Part shown: one piece after another, positions 62,045-64,000 of the stretch
How positions within the stretch are numbered: position 1 is the stretch's first letter
Layout of the letters: each line of letters starts with the position of its first letter
Assembly: GCA_963791625.1 (NCBI GenBank)
Contig: CAWBTA010000006.1
Coordinates: forward strand, 372,001 to 436,000
Source of the DNA: JANMCE01 sp963791625
GTDB taxonomy: Bacteria; Actinomycetota; Acidimicrobiia; Acidimicrobiales; Ilumatobacteraceae
DNA length: 64,000 bases
Direction: 5' to 3'
Made by a program: the position numbers and the translations under genes
Notes under the pieces: generated by a model
The model's input: only the letters and a program-made list of their open reading frames with translations
What the model was told of the DNA's origin: nothing
Databases searched by the model: none

Positions 62045-63199
62045 TTAGACGTAGTGCTCGGCGAGGGGTGGGAAGCCGTTGAAGCCGACGCTGGAGTAGG
62101 TGGTGGTGTAGGCGCCGGTGGACAAGATGTCGACGAAGTCGCCTTCGGTCAGCGCCAAAGGCAACTCGTAGTCGGTCTTTTCGTAGAGCACGTCGGCGGA
62201 GTCGCACGTGGGTCCGGCGATGGCCACCGGGCCGGTCGGGGTGCCGGCATGCGGGGTAACGAGGCGGTAGCGGATGGCTTCGTCCATGGTCTCGGCCAGG
62301 CCGTGGAACTTGCCGCAGTCGAGATACACCCAGCGCTGCGTGTCCATCGGCGAACGGCGGGAGACGAGCACGACTTCGGTTCGCATGACACCGGCGTCAG
62401 CCACCATGTAACGGCCGGGCTCGATCATCACCTCTTCGAGTCCCTCGGGGAAGTGCGTGTCGAGCGATGCGTTGATCGCCTCGCCGTACGCTGACATAGC
62501 TGGAGCATCTTCCCGATAGGTGCCTGGATACCCGCCGCCGATATTGACGAACGATGGACGGCCACCCAGCGCACGAGCGCGGGCGAACACCGCAGCCGTC
62601 ACCGACAGGCTGTCGTCCCACGCCATGACGTCACGCTGCTGCGAGCCGACATGGAACGAGACACCGCACTCCATGCCCAAACGAGTTGCTTCCACCAGCA
62701 GCGTCACCACATCGACCGCGTCGCAACCGAACTTGCGTGACAGCGGCCAGTCGGCGCCCGCACACTCGTGGCGAAGACGAACACAAATGGATGCGCCGGG
62801 AACGACGTCAGCAACTTTGCGCAGCTCTTCCATCGAATCGACGGTGTAGCGACGGACACCAACCGAGGCGGCGTACGCTACGTCGGCCCGCTTCTTGATG
62901 GTGTTGCCGTAGGAGATGTCCGCGGCCGACGCCCCTGCTTCGAGGCAGGCGTCAATTTCGGCAGGGGAGGCGACGTCGAAGGAAGAACCGAGCGCCACGA
63001 GGCGCCGCAGGATCGGCTGCGCGGGGTTGGCCTTCACGGCGTAGTAGATACGGCCGGTCGGCAAGGTCTCATGGAGCGTGTCGTAGCGCTCGGCCACCTT
63101 GTCAACGTCAACGACGATGCATGGAGTGGCGGGCTGATGCTCACGAAGGAATGCTTCGATCTTGGCGGGGACAGCATGGACGGCAGTCGTGGTGGACAC
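62045..63199 (-). CDS. PLP-dependent ornithine/lysine decarboxylase-like (fold type III)
   Basis: 384 residues from GTG 63199, with GAGGAG 6 nt upstream. IYYAVKANPAQPILRRLVAL holds the PLP Lys; FDVASPAEIDACLEAG, SFHVGSQQRDVMAW, VNIGGGYPG (phosphate loop) and MIEPGRYMVADAG follow. AGPTCDSADVLYEK is the CxxxD substrate motif shared by ornithine and lysine/ornithine decarboxylases, and separates it from LysA and alanine racemases. It would make putrescine or cadaverine. It probably shares its 3' end with the hairpin at 62000-62027. Confidence 0.88.
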   Translation of the reverse strand: MSTTTAVHAVPAKIEAFLREHQPATPCIVVDVDKVAERYDTLHETLPTGRIYYAVKANPAQPILRRLVALGSSFDVASPAEIDACLEAGASAADISYGNTIKKRADVAYAASVGVRRYTVDSMEELRKVADVVPGASICVRLRHECAGADWPLSRKFGCDAVDVVTLLVEATRLGMECGVSFHVGSQQRDVMAWDDSLSVTAAVFARARALGGRPSFVNIGGGYPGTYREDAPAMSAYGEAINASLDTHFPEGLEEVMIEPGRYMVADAGVMRTEVVLVSRRSPMDTQRWVYLDCGKFHGLAETMDEAIRYRLVTPHAGTPTGPVAIAGPTCDSADVLYEKTDYELPLALTEGDFVDILSTGAYTTTYSSVGFNGFPPLAEHYV

Positions 63200-63342
63200 G
63201 GCTTCTCCTCGGGTTGTTGCGGGCCGCTTTCGCGGCCATCTCACCTCCCCGGACATCCGCCGGTTGTGGGTCGTGGGTGAATAGAACGGTGGGACCGTAC
63301 TTACTATCGGCAGCCCTGTCTACTGTTTGAGTCGTCAGTCAG

Positions 63343-64000
63343 TTACGACACCTGCTCGGTCGGGGCCAGCGTGGCTTTGGCTCTCTCGATGAGGTGAGTC
63401 GGCAGGGCCTCGTAGTGGTCGTGGTTGGAGCGGAACTGGCCGCGGCCGCCGGTCATCGATCGGAGGTCGACGGCGTAGTGCAAGAGCTCGGCGCTCGGGA
63501 CCATGGCGGCCACTTCGACTTCACCATCGCCGACGGCTTCTGACCCCAGAACTCGTCCCCGTCGCCCGTTGACGTCGCCCATCACATCACCGAGATAGTC
63601 GCTCGGCACGACAACGGTCAGCACCGAGATTGGTTCGAGCACGATTGGTTCGGCCTTCGCCAGGGCTTCCTGCAAAGCAAGTGAGCCGGCCATCTTGAAG
63701 CTCATCTCCGAGCTGTCGACCGCGTGGTACTTGCCGTCGAAACACTCGACCCGGAGATCGACGACAGGGAAGCCGTGCACACCTCCGCGAGCCATCGCTT
63801 CTTCGATTCCCTTTTGTACGGCAGGGATGAACTGGCGCGGAATTGCTCCACCGACGATCCTGTCGATGAACTGCAGGCCGCCGCCGCGTTCACCGGGCTC
63901 GACCCGGAGGCTGGCCACGCCGAACTGGCCGTGACCGCCCGACTGCTTCTTGTATTTCCCTTCTGCCTCAGCCTTGCGCAGGATCGTCTCGCGGTAAGGC
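63343..64000 (-). CDS. EF-G-like translational GTPase, C-terminal part (truncated by window edge)
   Basis: The frame enters from the right edge as RETILRKAEAEGKYKKQSGG, followed by HGQFGVASLRVEP, the start of EF-G domain IV, and continues VGGAIPRQFIPAVQKGIEEA, VDLRVECFDGKYHAVDSSEM and domain V EPISVLTVVVPSDYLGDVMG with MTGGRGQF. GTPase domains lie outside the window. The sequence KYKKQSGGHGQFG and the C-terminal LPTHLIERAKATLAP resemble the EF-G2 paralogue group (as in mycobacterial FusA2) more than canonical FusA. Role probably in translation stress or recycling; uncertain. Confidence 0.85.
   Translation of the reverse strand, partial: PYRETILRKAEAEGKYKKQSGGHGQFGVASLRVEPGERGGGLQFIDRIVGGAIPRQFIPAVQKGIEEAMARGGVHGFPVVDLRVECFDGKYHAVDSSEMSFKMAGSLALQEALAKAEPIVLEPISVLTVVVPSDYLGDVMGDVNGRRGRVLGSEAVGDGEVEVAAMVPSAELLHYAVDLRSMTGGRGQFRSNHDHYEALPTHLIERAKATLAPTEQVS

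Overview
The window reads as a GC-rich actinobacterial chromosome segment. Class Acidimicrobiia is the best guess, from the combination of secreted proteins built from VLDTR...NVTA...VDVxGWY repeats, wax-ester-synthase/DGAT acyltransferases, a coenzyme F420 gene (CofD/FbiA), a DUF3499 protein, an LpdA-type flavoprotein lacking one redox Cys, DUF222-HNH and AbiEi/DUF559 accessory genes, and many GTG starts with apparent leaderless promoters. Taxonomy is inference. No rRNA, tRNA, CRISPR array, prophage or insertion sequence was recognised.

Layout. 1-6.7 kb: envelope-polysaccharide genes (glycosyltransferase tail, tyrosine autokinase, FkbM methyltransferase, two GT2 enzymes, a low-molecular-weight tyrosine phosphatase, a GDP-mannose dehydratase) carrying five frameshifts. 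6.8-8.2 kb: an AbiE-like two-gene module with a palindromic operator. 8.4-12.4 kb: NeuD-like acyltransferase, FAD protein, a hairpin-flanked AbiEi/DUF559 gene, sugar transferase. 12.6-15.6 kb: lysS and lpdA. 15.6-18.6 kb: two surface proteins with a duplicated leader, one broken by three lesions. 18.7-19.4 kb: vapBC, with vapC frameshifted. 19.4-21.9 kb: biotin-dependent carboxylase alpha chain, divergent from birA. 21.9-31.8 kb: dTDP-rhamnose genes, GDP-fucose synthase, three glycosyltransferases, a nucleotidyltransferase and an epimerase-like protein. 31.7-40 kb: secreted repeat protein, cofD, glycosyltransferase, intact gmd, flippase and a SpoIID-repeat protein. 40.2-47.6 kb: HNH endonuclease, GNAT protein, and a giant GT2/membrane protein with a secreted protein and a thioredoxin-like protein. 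47.6-51 kb: palindrome-flanked HNH endonuclease, ftsH, DUF3499. 51.2-56.3 kb: CPBP protease, large PTPS-related membrane protein, phosphomannomutase, Trm112-like protein. 56.3-64 kb: two WS/DGATs, 2TM protein, ahcY, hairpin-flanked DUF559 remnant, PLP decarboxylase, and the C-terminus of an EF-G-like protein.

How the genes work together. Phosphomannomutase, the GDP-mannose-type pyrophosphorylase, Gmd and Fcl would make GDP-L-fucose. RfbB/C/D would make dTDP-L-rhamnose (no rfbA seen here). The sugar transferase, glycosyltransferases, flippase and kinase/phosphatase pair would assemble, export and regulate a surface glycan. BirA would biotinylate the carboxylase next to it.

Most notable unexplained structure. 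Three accessory nuclease-type genes (10.6-11.6, 47.6-48.8 and 61.2-62.0 kb) each sit at a convergent gene junction. Each is bounded on both sides by copies of a hairpin or palindrome private to that locus. This suggests single-gene cassettes that enter intergenic terminator hairpins and duplicate them.
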